Shown here in pieces: positions 7,174 through 14,654 of a stretch of 64,000 nt of DNA (the stretch's first letter is position 1; each line of letters begins with the position of its first letter). This stretch comes from Alphaproteobacteria bacterium 65-37 (lineage in GTDB: Bacteria; Pseudomonadota; Alphaproteobacteria; Reyranellales; Reyranellaceae). The notes below the pieces were generated by a model that searched no databases, had not been told where the DNA came from, and was given only the letters and a program-made list of their open reading frames with translations. The stretch lies in NCBI GenBank assembly GCA_001897995.1, contig MKRV01000192.1, positions 1 to 64,000 on the forward strand, given 5' to 3'. A program made the translations under genes and the position numbers.

Positions 7174-9980
7174 CGCCGGAGCCTCTGCATGATGTCGGGC
7201 AGATGGACCTGGTCGTCCTTGTAGTTGCCGGTCAGCGCATGCATCACAAGGTTCACGCCGAAGCGGAACGCCATCTCGCGCTGTGTCTCGCCGCCCGGCG
7301 AGACCGGCATGATGCCACGCCCGCGCTGATCGACGGCCCAGGCACCGGCATAGTCGTTGGAGCCGATCACGATCGTCGTGACGCCGTCATTGACGCGTCC
7401 GCTGCCCGACTCGATCCAGAGCTTGCCGCCCTGCCAGCGGCCGGGCGCATCGGACAGCAGATAGAACGCCTTGGTCAGCACATGGTCCGGCGGCATGACC
7501 TGCAGCGGCGGCGTCTCGACGCCGGCCAGCAGGCGCTTGAGGTCGGGATTGCCACCGGCGGGACGATCGAAGCTGAGATGCTGGTCGCGCGTATCGATGA
7601 AGATGATGCCGCCGGTGCGCAGGTAGCGGTCGAGCGCGGCCTGGGCGCGCGGCGACAGCGCCGGTTGCGTCGAGGTCACGGGCCAGTAGATCAGCGGGTA
7701 GAGCCGCGGTTCATCGCGCTCGAGGTCGAGGCCCACCGGATCGGCCGGCTCGACCGAGGTACGGTTGCGCAGGATTTCACTCAGGCCTTCGAGGCCCGCC
7801 TTGCTGATGTCGTCGACTTCCTTGTCGCCGGTGACGATGTAGGCCAGCCGCATGTCGAGCGAGCCCTTCAGCGCCTGCTCTTCGGTGAGCGGCGGCGGCC
7901 CCGGCTTGTCGGGCGAGGCCGCCTGAGTCACCTGTGGCGCCGTACGTTGCGGCGGCTGCACCTGTTGGGCATGGACGTCGCGCGCGCCGCCGATGGAAAA
8001 GCCGACCAGGGTGGCTGCCAGCAGCAGCGCTGCCGGGGCGGCGCGGCCGAGCTTCAGGGCGCGCGGCAGCAGGCCGCGCAGCCACAGCGACAGCAGCAGG
8101 TCGGCGAGCAGGAGTGCCAGCGCGCTCAGCAGGAACCAGCGCGAGAGGTCGGTCTCGCCGCCTTCCGACAGCCGGTCAGTGGCGACACCGCTCGGCAAGG
8201 CCAAGGGCTTGGGCGGCTGGATGTGGCCGCCGATATTGAAGGCGACCTGGGCGTTCTCGTCACCATAGAGGCCCGGCGGCGAGGCGGGCTTGGGCGTGAA
8301 GGTCTCGGCGGCGTCGGCCGGCAGCATCTGGATGCCGGCCGGCGGGGCACCGAGCCGGCCGAAGCCGTCGAGCGTGCGCCAGGGCTTCAGCGCCTTGTTG
8401 ACGCCGTCGCCGGCCACGCCGCGCGACAGGGTCACCAGCCGCTGCAGCATGTTCACGAACAGACCCGACAGCGCCATGTTGCTCCAGCCGGTGTTCGCGG
8501 TGGTGTGGATCAGCACGAGATAACCCTGGCCGCGCTTCTCTCCGGTCACCAGCGGCGTGCCGTCCGCCAGGCGCGCCCAGGTCTTTTCGGCGAGGTCCGG
8601 CGTCGGTTCGGCCAGCACCTGCTGGGAGATGCGCACGTCCTTGGGGATGGGAATACCGAGGAAGGGGCTGTTGGAGGGGAACTCGGCCAGCGCGCTCGGC
8701 TCACCCCAGCTCATCACGCCGCCCAGCGCCCGGTCGCCGAGGCGCAGCGGCGTCGGCACGAGATTGTCGTGCCCCTGGGCGAGGTTGGGGCCGGCGAAGC
8801 GCACGGCAATGCCGCCGCGCTCGATCCACTTGGCGATCTCCTCGCGGTCATTGGTCGAGGGCGAGGCGCCGTCGGGAATGAGCAGCACGGCAGTGTTGCG
8901 CGTCAGCACCGATTCGCGATCGCCGATGCTGAGGCTCACATAGGGATCGAGCGCGCGTTCGAGGAAGTAGATTTCCTGCAGCAGCGGCTGGCCGCCGGCG
9001 GTGGCACGTTCACCCAGAATGGCGACAGGCCGGCGGCGGTTGCGCTCGTCGAGCAGGATGGTGCTGCCGGCGCCGCCCTGGGTTTCGATGTCGAGCCGCG
9101 CCATGCGGTTGCGCAGCTCGGCAGGGGCGGCCAGCACGCCGGTGCCCTCGGTGGCGGAGGCGGCGAAATCGAGATCGATACGGGCCACGACACGGCCCTG
9201 CTCGTCGGACGCCTGGATCGCCGTCTTGCGCGGTCCGTCGGCCACCGGCCGCAGCGCGCGGACCTTGAGGTCGCGGCCTTCAGCCGCCGGCGGCAGGAGC
9301 AGGAGAGGTGTCGCCGCCTGGTCGGGCAGCAGCACCTGCAGCCCGTCGAAGCGGCGCAGCCGTTCCGTGAGCTTGGGCGTGCCTTCGTCTTCGAGGCCGT
9401 CGCTCAGCCACACGACATGGGCGCTCGCATCGACCTGCATCTGGTCGATGGCGGTCACCGCCGCAGCGCGGTCGGTCGGCCAGGGCTTGGGTCGGAAGGC
9501 GCGCAGGAGCGTGCGCGCTTCGTCCGGCCGCATCGCGCCGCGCCGTACCGCCGGCGCGTCGAGCGGTGCCGGTGCCGTGCCGGTCAGCACGATCGGGCGA
9601 TTGGCGCGCTCAGCGCGCTGGATCAGGCGTTCGGCATGGGCGATGCGGGTCGACCAGCCCGGCGCCGACGACCAGCCGTCGTCGATCACCAGCATCAGCG
9701 GGCCACGGCCCGGCAGGTCGGCCTGCGGATTGAGGATCGGGCGCGCCACCGCGAGGATCAGTGCCGCCGCCAGCAGCAGGCGCAGCAGCAGCAGCCACCA
9801 CGGCATCTTCATCGGCGTCTGCTCGCTGGGCTCCAGGCCGATCAGCAGGCGGATGGCAGGGAAGCGCACCAGCTTGGGCAGCGGCGGGATCAGCCGCAGC
9901 AGCCAGTAGATCACCGGCAGGGCCAGCAGCAGGGCCAGCATCCCCGGGGCGGCAAACGCGAAAGCGCCGAGACTCAGCAT
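7170..9980 (-). CDS. BatA/DUF4159 membrane protein
   Basis: A 936-residue protein. The first 85 residues form a BatA (aerotolerance) module with two hydrophobic helices and the basic segment RLIPPLPKLVRFPAIRLL between them. A long soluble region follows, with a VWA-like start (LMLVIDDGWSSAP) lacking a full MIDAS. Two helices near residues 630-680 precede the C-terminal DUF4159 domain (MRLAYIVTGDKEVDDISKAG to the end). The family is found next to MoxR ATPases in Alphaproteobacteria. It is coupled by ATGA to the downstream VWA gene; an 82-bp palindromic element separates it from the upstream DUF58 gene. Confidence 0.88.
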   Translation of the reverse strand: MLSLGAFAFAAPGMLALLLALPVIYWLLRLIPPLPKLVRFPAIRLLIGLEPSEQTPMKMPWWLLLLRLLLAAALILAVARPILNPQADLPGRGPLMLVIDDGWSSAPGWSTRIAHAERLIQRAERANRPIVLTGTAPAPLDAPAVRRGAMRPDEARTLLRAFRPKPWPTDRAAAVTAIDQMQVDASAHVVWLSDGLEDEGTPKLTERLRRFDGLQVLLPDQAATPLLLLPPAAEGRDLKVRALRPVADGPRKTAIQASDEQGRVVARIDLDFAASATEGTGVLAAPAELRNRMARLDIETQGGAGSTILLDERNRRRPVAILGERATAGGQPLLQEIYFLERALDPYVSLSIGDRESVLTRNTAVLLIPDGASPSTNDREEIAKWIERGGIAVRFAGPNLAQGHDNLVPTPLRLGDRALGGVMSWGEPSALAEFPSNSPFLGIPIPKDVRISQQVLAEPTPDLAEKTWARLADGTPLVTGEKRGQGYLVLIHTTANTGWSNMALSGLFVNMLQRLVTLSRGVAGDGVNKALKPWRTLDGFGRLGAPPAGIQMLPADAAETFTPKPASPPGLYGDENAQVAFNIGGHIQPPKPLALPSGVATDRLSEGGETDLSRWFLLSALALLLADLLLSLWLRGLLPRALKLGRAAPAALLLAATLVGFSIGGARDVHAQQVQPPQRTAPQVTQAASPDKPGPPPLTEEQALKGSLDMRLAYIVTGDKEVDDISKAGLEGLSEILRNRTSVEPADPVGLDLERDEPRLYPLIYWPVTSTQPALSPRAQAALDRYLRTGGIIFIDTRDQHLSFDRPAGGNPDLKRLLAGVETPPLQVMPPDHVLTKAFYLLSDAPGRWQGGKLWIESGSGRVNDGVTTIVIGSNDYAGAWAVDQRGRGIMPVSPGGETQREMAFRFGVNLVMHALTGNYKDDQVHLPDIMQRLRR

Positions 9981-9994
9981 GACTGGCGGCTCAC

Positions 9995-10076
9995 CGGACC
10001 GCGGGCCTCCAGGCCCGCTTCATGTGTCATACGCAACGACGAAAACGCTTGAGCGGGCCTGGAGGCCCGCGGTCCG
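9995..10076. repeat. REP-like extragenic inverted repeat inside the moxR operon
   Basis: Two perfect 24-bp arms (9995-10018 and 10053-10076) in inverted orientation flank a 34-bp centre. Each arm also contains its own palindrome, GCGGGCCT-CC-AGGCCCGC, so the element can fold as two small hairpins or one long one. It occupies the gap between the DUF58 stop and the DUF4159 start. A run of seven A residues lies just outside the right arm; on the transcribed strand that is a T-run before the hairpin, not after, so it is not a canonical terminator. It looks like a mobile repetitive extragenic palindrome. Confidence 0.8.
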
Positions 10077-10095
10077 AAAAAAAGCGCCATCGTCA

Positions 10096-10992
10096 TCACG
10101 CCATCGACAGCCGACGCAGGTCGGCCATCGCGAGATAGAGAGAAAGAAGCACGGTCTGAGCCGGCCGATCGGTGCGATGCAGATGTACCGTCCAATTGGC
10201 GGGACGCGCCAGGCGCTGCAGCCCTTCCTTCTGGGCGGCGAGGCGCGCGCCGTAGGCCGTGCGGACGGTTTCGACGCGGCGGATCGTGTGCTGTCCCTCG
10301 GCTTCCAGCCCTTCGAACTTCACGTGGCCATCGAACGGCAGGTCTTCCTCGGCCGGATCGAGCACCTGTACGAGATGGCCGCGCACGCCGACGCTCGCAT
10401 AGTAACGGATGACGTCCTCGATCTTGTCGAGCGGGTCGAGCCAGTCGGAGACCAGCACCACGGTGCCGTGCGCGGGCAGCGGCACCATTGGAGGCAGGCT
10501 GGGCGGGGGACGCTGGCCATCGCGCGTCTCATCGTAAAGGGTTTCGGCGACACGCCGCACGCCAACGCGCCCGGTGATCGGCCGCATGCCGGTGCCCAGC
10601 ACGGCAATCCGCTCAGCCGCGTCGGTCAGCAGGCTGGCCAATGCGAGCGTGATCAGCTCGGCGCGGACGGCCTTGGTCTCGAGATTGCGCAGCGAGGCGT
10701 ACTGCATGGAGGGCGAGGCGTCGCGCCACAGCCAGACGCTGGCGGCGGCTTCCCATTCGGTCTCGCGCACGAAGAGGTTGCGGCTTCGCGCGCTCTGGCG
10801 CCAGTCGATCTGGCTGGCGCTGTCGCCGTCCCGATAGGGGCGGTACTGCCAGAAGGCGTCGCCCTGGCCGACGCGGCGGCGGCCGTGCACGCCCTGGATG
10901 ACGGTCGCGGCAACGCGATCGGCCGCCACCATCAGAGCGGGCAGCGTTCCGGCGAGTTCGAGCGATCGGTTGAGGGTTGAGGGGGCGGCCAT
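10096..10992 (-). CDS. DUF58 domain-containing protein
   Basis: A 298-residue DUF58 protein, the partner of MoxR ATPases. The hallmark segment is FWQYRPYRDGDSASQIDWRQSARSRNLFVRE, with the R-x-Y-x-x-G-D-x-x-x-x-I-D-W-x-x-x-A-R pattern. A degenerate VWA fold follows (WLWRDASPSMQY, TVVLVSDWLDPL). No membrane helix or signal peptide is seen, so it is cytosolic. It sits 46 bp downstream of moxR and upstream of the DUF4159 gene. The family probably acts as substrate adaptor for the ATPase; that is family knowledge, not shown here. Confidence 0.92.
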   Translation of the reverse strand: MAAPSTLNRSLELAGTLPALMVAADRVAATVIQGVHGRRRVGQGDAFWQYRPYRDGDSASQIDWRQSARSRNLFVRETEWEAAASVWLWRDASPSMQYASLRNLETKAVRAELITLALASLLTDAAERIAVLGTGMRPITGRVGVRRVAETLYDETRDGQRPPPSLPPMVPLPAHGTVVLVSDWLDPLDKIEDVIRYYASVGVRGHLVQVLDPAEEDLPFDGHVKFEGLEAEGQHTIRRVETVRTAYGARLAAQKEGLQRLARPANWTVHLHRTDRPAQTVLLSLYLAMADLRRLSMA

Positions 10993-11038
10993 CGGCTCCG
11001 ACAGTACAATACAGCGACGAGAACGACGCAGAGCGGCG

Positions 11039-12052
11039 TCAGGCGAGACGCGCGCACATCTGGGCGATCACCGACTCCACGGTCACCCCCTCGGCGCGGG
11101 CCGAGAAGTTCACCGCCATGCGATGCCGAAGGATCGGCCCGGCCAGGGCGACAACGTCGTCGACCGACGGCGCGAGGCGACCCTGGATGATGGCACGGGC
11201 GCGGCAGGCCAGCATGAAGGCCTGACTGGCGCGCGGGCCGGGGCCCCAGGCGACGCGCTGGCGGACGATATCGAGGTCGGTGTGCTCGGGCCGGCCGGCG
11301 CGCACCAGCTTCAGGATGGCATCGACCACGCTCTCGCCGATCGGCAGCCTGCGCACCAGCGCCTGCGCGGCCATCAGGTCGGCCGGCGTCAGCGCCTGCA
11401 CGGCGGTCGGCTGAACGGCGCCGGTGGTGCCGATCATGATCTGCCGTTCCGCCGCCTCATCGGGATAGCCGACATCGACCTGCAGCAGGAAACGGTCGAG
11501 CTGGGCTTCGGGCAGTGGGTAGGTGCCTTCCTGCTCCAGCGGATTCTGCGTCGCCAGCACGTGGAAAGGCGCCGGCAGGTCGTAGCGCTTGCCGGCCACG
11601 GTCACGTGCTTCTCCTGCATGCTCTGCAGGAGCGCCGACTGGGTGCGCGGGCTGGCGCGGTTGATTTCGTCGGCCATCAGAAGCTGCGCGAAGACCGGGC
11701 CCTGCAGGAAGCGGAAGGACCGGCGGCCGGCGTCGCTTTCCTCCAGCACTTCGGAGCCGAGAATGTCGGCCGGCATCAGGTCGGGGGTGAACTGGATGCG
11801 CTTGGCATCCATGCCCAGAACGACGCCCAGCGTATCGACCAGCTTGGTCTTGGCGAGGCCGGGAACGCCGATCAGCAGAAGGTGGCCGCCGGAGAGCAGC
11901 GCAACCAGAGTTTGATCGATGACGTCCTGCTGGCCATATATGACCTGACCAATGGCGGCGCGGGCAGCTCGGAGTTGTCCGCCCAACCGTTCGATATCGG
12001 CGAGGGCAGCCTGGGCGTCGGCGTCGGTAGCAGTGGATGTGTCGGGGGCCAC
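11039..12052 (-). CDS. MoxR family AAA+ ATPase
   Basis: A 337-residue MoxR-type AAA+ chaperone-like ATPase. Walker A is the MoxR variant GVPGLAKTKLVDTL, Walker B is LLMADEINRASPRTQSALLQSMQE, and the sensor region reads VLATQNPLEQEGTYPLPEAQLDRF. I chose the GTG at 12052 because AGGAG lies seven bases upstream and it leaves the divergent NUDIX gene clear; an ATG at 12193 is possible but would overlap that gene by 75 bp. First gene of the operon with DUF58, DUF4159 and VWA proteins, on whose VWA domains it presumably acts. Confidence 0.9.
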   Translation of the reverse strand: MAPDTSTATDADAQAALADIERLGGQLRAARAAIGQVIYGQQDVIDQTLVALLSGGHLLLIGVPGLAKTKLVDTLGVVLGMDAKRIQFTPDLMPADILGSEVLEESDAGRRSFRFLQGPVFAQLLMADEINRASPRTQSALLQSMQEKHVTVAGKRYDLPAPFHVLATQNPLEQEGTYPLPEAQLDRFLLQVDVGYPDEAAERQIMIGTTGAVQPTAVQALTPADLMAAQALVRRLPIGESVVDAILKLVRAGRPEHTDLDIVRQRVAWGPGPRASQAFMLACRARAIIQGRLAPSVDDVVALAGPILRHRMAVNFSARAEGVTVESVIAQMCARLA

Positions 12053-12118
12053 CAGGGCGCTCCTGTCGTCAGGGGAATTTGGTTGAGGGAAGCCCAGAAT
12101 TGAGGCCGGAACAAGGGC

Positions 12119-12745
12119 ATGACGGTTGACGAAATTGTGCGGCGGGTCGGCGAACGCAGCCGGCGACTGGCATCCGGCTTGCCTGTTGCCCATGCACCGC
12201 TCGGCAGCGACTTCTCCTTAAGCGGTGTAGTGCCTTTGCCGGAAACCTGGCGGCCGGCGGCCGTGCTGGTGCCGCTGGTCCGTCGCGACCCGGGACTGAC
12301 CGTGCTGCTGACCCAACGCACCGAGGACATGCCGAGCCATGCCGGCCAGATCGCCTTTCCGGGCGGTCGCCGGCAGGCCGACGACATCGACGAAATCGCA
12401 ACCGCGCTGCGCGAAACCGAGGAAGAAGTCGGCCTGACGCGCGATTTCGTCCAGGTGATCGGTCCGATCGATCATTATCGGACAGGCACGGGCTACGAGA
12501 TCACGCCGATCGTCGGCATCGTCTCGCCGGGATTCACGACCCGTGCGGATCCGCGCGAGGTTGCCGACGTCTTCGAGGTACCGCTCGAGCATTTTCTCGA
12601 CGAACGCAATCATCGCATCGACAGCCGGGTCTGGCAGGGCCGCGAACGGCGCTACTACGCCATGCCCTACGGCGAGCGCTACATCTGGGGCGCGACGGCC
12701 GGTATGCTGAAGAACCTGCAGTTCGTCCTGACCGCCGCGGACTGA
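12119..12745 (+). CDS. NUDIX hydrolase, coenzyme A pyrophosphatase type
   Basis: A 208-residue NUDIX enzyme. The segment VLLTQRTEDMPSHAGQIAFPGG matches the UPF0035 signature that marks CoA diphosphatases, and the catalytic helix follows as ALRETEEEVGL with the metal-binding glutamates. Relatives cleave CoA or its esters to 4'-phosphopantetheine and 3',5'-ADP. It begins a plus-strand run NUDIX, DUF6111-like, cca with gaps of 18 bp and then direct overlap. It diverges from moxR. Confidence 0.9.
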   Translation: MTVDEIVRRVGERSRRLASGLPVAHAPLGSDFSLSGVVPLPETWRPAAVLVPLVRRDPGLTVLLTQRTEDMPSHAGQIAFPGGRRQADDIDEIATALRETEEEVGLTRDFVQVIGPIDHYRTGTGYEITPIVGIVSPGFTTRADPREVADVFEVPLEHFLDERNHRIDSRVWQGRERRYYAMPYGERYIWGATAGMLKNLQFVLTAAD

Positions 12746-12763
12746 CGCCGGGCTGGAGCTGTC

Positions 12764-12997
12764 ATGCGCATTGTTCTTCTGGTCCTGGGCTTCGTGCTGG
12801 CGCCGACCGTCGCGTTTTTCTTGTGGGCCTGGGCCGTCAAGATCAAGCAGGAGCGGCGGCTCTCCGGCACCCTCCCGTCGTGGCAGGACCTGCCGATGAC
12901 CTGGCTCGGCATCGCGGGCTTCACCTGCGCCATTGCCGGTTTCATCGTGATGTTCTTCTCGCAGGACCAGGGGTACGGCGGCCTCTTCGCGCCATGA
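12764..12997 (+). CDS. Small membrane protein, DUF6111-like
   Basis: A 77-residue protein with two hydrophobic segments, residues 3-27 (VLLVLGFVLAPTVAFFLWAW) and 48-66 (WLGIAGFTCAIAGFIVMFF), joined by a basic, polar linker. Small proteins of this kind lie between NUDIX and cca genes in Rhodospirillales and are annotated DUF6111; I assign the family from size, context and the N-terminal helix. Function unknown. Its TGA is inside the first copy of a tandem repeat and overlaps an ATG as ATGA (12994-12997). Confidence 0.75.
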   Translation: MRIVLLVLGFVLAPTVAFFLWAWAVKIKQERRLSGTLPSWQDLPMTWLGIAGFTCAIAGFIVMFFSQDQGYGGLFAP

Positions 12998-13031
12998 AAT
13001 CAGCTCTATGAAATCAGCTCCATGAAATCAG
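12994..13031 (+). repeat. Triplicated start region of cca with two coupled mini-ORFs
   Basis: Three tandem copies of a 14-bp unit ATGAAATCAGCTCT (12994, 13008, then the cca start at 13022, the last diverging after ten bases). Because 14 is not a multiple of three, each copy reads in a different frame. Copy 1 gives MKSAL-stop, whose TGA overlaps the ATG of copy 2; copy 2 gives MKSAP-stop, whose TGA overlaps the cca ATG. With the upstream gene's own ATGA this makes three successive ATGA junctions in 32 bp. Whether the mini-ORFs are translated is unknown. Confidence 0.9.
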
Positions 13032-14236
13032 TGGGCCGTCTCGACGCGGTGCCGTGGTCGGACGATCCGGCAGTGCGCGTACTCTTCGCCGCGCTCGACG
13101 GCGCGGGCATCGTCGCGCGCTTCGTCGGCGGCTGTGTGCGCAACAGCGTGCTTGGCCAGGCGATCGGCGACTACGACCTGGCAGTCGATACGCGGCCCGA
13201 GCTCGTCATGCAGGCCTTGCAGGCCGCTAAGGTCAAGGTCGTGCCGACCGGCCTCAAGCACGGCACGGTGACGGCGGTGATCGAGGGCCGTCCGTTCGAG
13301 CTCACGACCTTGCGGCGCGACGTCGAGACCGACGGCCGGCGCGCGGTGGTCGCCTTCACCGACGACTGGCTGGAGGATGCCGGCCGCCGCGACTTTACCT
13401 TCAATGCGCTCTACGCCGATCGCGACGGCACGCTTTACGATCTTTTCAACGGCCGCCGCGATCTCGCCGAGGCGCGGGTGCGCTTCATCGGCGACGCCGA
13501 GATGCGCATCGCCGAGGACCGGCTGCGCGTGCTGCGCTTCTTCCGATTCCATGCCTGGTACGGTCGGCCGCCTTTCGATGCGGCGGGCTTCGAAGCCTGC
13601 CGGCGCAATGCCGGCACCTTGCGCGGCCTGTCGGCCGAGCGTGTGGCAAAGGAACTGCTGCGTCTTCTGGCGGCACCCGATCCGGCCGATACGATTGCGG
13701 CCATGGTCGAAGCGGCGATCCTCGATCAATGGCTGCCGGAATGCACAGGTGCTGCCGCCTTGCGCACGCTGATCGCCCGAGAGGACCGGCCCGATCCCTT
13801 GCGTCGGCTCGCGGCCCTGCTCCCAGCGGGCATCGATGCCACGGCAATCGGCAAGCGGCTGAAGCTTTCCACGCAGGATTCGCTCAGGCTCGATGTGATG
13901 CTGGCCGCGGAGCCGGTGATCGATGTTGCGGGCGGCCCCAAGGCCTGGCGGGCCGGCATCTATCGCCTGGGCGGTGGCCTCTATGCCGACCGGTTGCTGC
14001 TGGCGGCCGAGGTGCCGGGCGACTGGCGCGGCGCACTGGCGGTGGCGCGCGAATGGACGCCGCCGGAACTGCCGGTGAGTGGCGGCGATGCGCTGAAGCT
14101 CGGCCTGAAGCCCGGCCCCAAGGTCGGTGCGCTGATCGAAGCGGTCGAGCAGTGGTGGATCGAGGGCGACTTCACGGCCGATCGAGCGGCCTGCCTCGCC
14201 GAGCTGCAACGCCGTGCCCAGGCTCTCCGGTCATGA
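13022..14236 (+). CDS. cca: CCA tRNA nucleotidyltransferase
   Basis: A 404-residue class-II nucleotidyltransferase that adds or repairs the 3'-CCA end of tRNAs. The head domain has RFVGGCVRNSVLG and the metal-binding aspartates Asp50 and Asp52 in GDYDLAVDT, then the RRD motif region (TTLRRDVETDGRRA), RRDFTFNALY, and the ADP-binding segment EDRLRVLRFFRFHAWYG. The C-terminal body is helical and poorly conserved. No HD phosphohydrolase domain is present. I chose the third ATG of the triplicated start because only it opens this frame. The end is again an ATGA relay into the next gene. Confidence 0.95.
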   Translation: MKSVGRLDAVPWSDDPAVRVLFAALDGAGIVARFVGGCVRNSVLGQAIGDYDLAVDTRPELVMQALQAAKVKVVPTGLKHGTVTAVIEGRPFELTTLRRDVETDGRRAVVAFTDDWLEDAGRRDFTFNALYADRDGTLYDLFNGRRDLAEARVRFIGDAEMRIAEDRLRVLRFFRFHAWYGRPPFDAAGFEACRRNAGTLRGLSAERVAKELLRLLAAPDPADTIAAMVEAAILDQWLPECTGAAALRTLIAREDRPDPLRRLAALLPAGIDATAIGKRLKLSTQDSLRLDVMLAAEPVIDVAGGPKAWRAGIYRLGGGLYADRLLLAAEVPGDWRGALAVAREWTPPELPVSGGDALKLGLKPGPKVGALIEAVEQWWIEGDFTADRAACLAELQRRAQALRS

Positions 14237-14255
14237 GAGCTCTTTCGTCATGATC
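14222..14255 (+). repeat. Imperfect duplication at the cca stop with a coupled mini-ORF
   Basis: Two 17-bp units, 12 of 17 positions identical, each carry GTCATGA: the first holds the cca stop (14234-14236), the second the start of the next gene (14250). Between them ATG AGA GCT CTT TCG TCA TGA encodes MRALSS. Its ATG overlaps the cca TGA and its TGA overlaps the next ATG, so a ribosome can pass through two ATGA junctions. The similarity is weaker than at the cca start, so duplication is likely but not certain. Confidence 0.7.
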
Positions 14256-14654
14256 CGTCCCGGTCTCACCTTCCTGCTCTGGCTGGCGATTGCCGCCTTC
14301 GTCGTGCTGAACGACTTCGTCGGCGACACCTGGATCGCCGCTGCGCTCTCGGTGCGGGCGGTCGAATGGTACAAGGTGCTGGTGCCGGCGCCCTATGCCG
14401 TGATGATGGCTGTCATCCACGCGCGGCGAACGATGGGGCCGAACTGGTTCGAAGCCGGCCTTCTCGCGGCGCTGCTGTGGCCGGTCTCGACGGTGCTGGT
14501 CGACTTTCTCTATGCCCGCGTGACCTTCGACGAGGAACCGGCGGTCTTTCTCGACCGCTTCGCCTTCTGGTGGGGCGCGCCCTATCTTCTGCTGGAGCTT
14601 TTGCTGTTTGCGGCACCCCTCATCGCCGGCAAGCTCTTCGCGCGGCAGCGATGA
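14250..14654 (+). CDS. Uncharacterised four-helix membrane protein
   Basis: A 134-residue integral membrane protein of no family I recognise. Hydrophobic segments lie at about residues 6-24, 41-53, 65-83 and 104-126, with a conserved-looking YARVTFDEEPAVFLDRFAFWWGAPYLLLE. The C-terminus is basic (KLFARQR). An ATG at 14214 in frame would overlap cca; the ATG at 14250, reached through the mini-ORF relay, is preferred. Its stop overlaps the ATPase gene start as ATGA (14651-14654), so cca, this gene and the ATPase are probably one coupled unit. Confidence 0.75.
   Translation: MIRPGLTFLLWLAIAAFVVLNDFVGDTWIAAALSVRAVEWYKVLVPAPYAVMMAVIHARRTMGPNWFEAGLLAALLWPVSTVLVDFLYARVTFDEEPAVFLDRFAFWWGAPYLLLELLLFAAPLIAGKLFARQR

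Noticed and set aside
7008-10052. Open frame of about 1000 codons on the plus strand, antisense to the VWA and DUF4159 genes
   Set aside because: Its product is rich in Arg, Gly, Ala, Gln and His with no domain or motif, as expected for the reverse complement of GC-rich coding DNA; the minus-strand genes have clear domains and coupled starts.
12053-12193. ATG start at 12193 for moxR
   Set aside because: It would overlap the divergent NUDIX gene; the GTG at 12052 has AGGAG at proper spacing and gives the family's normal length. Not fully excluded.
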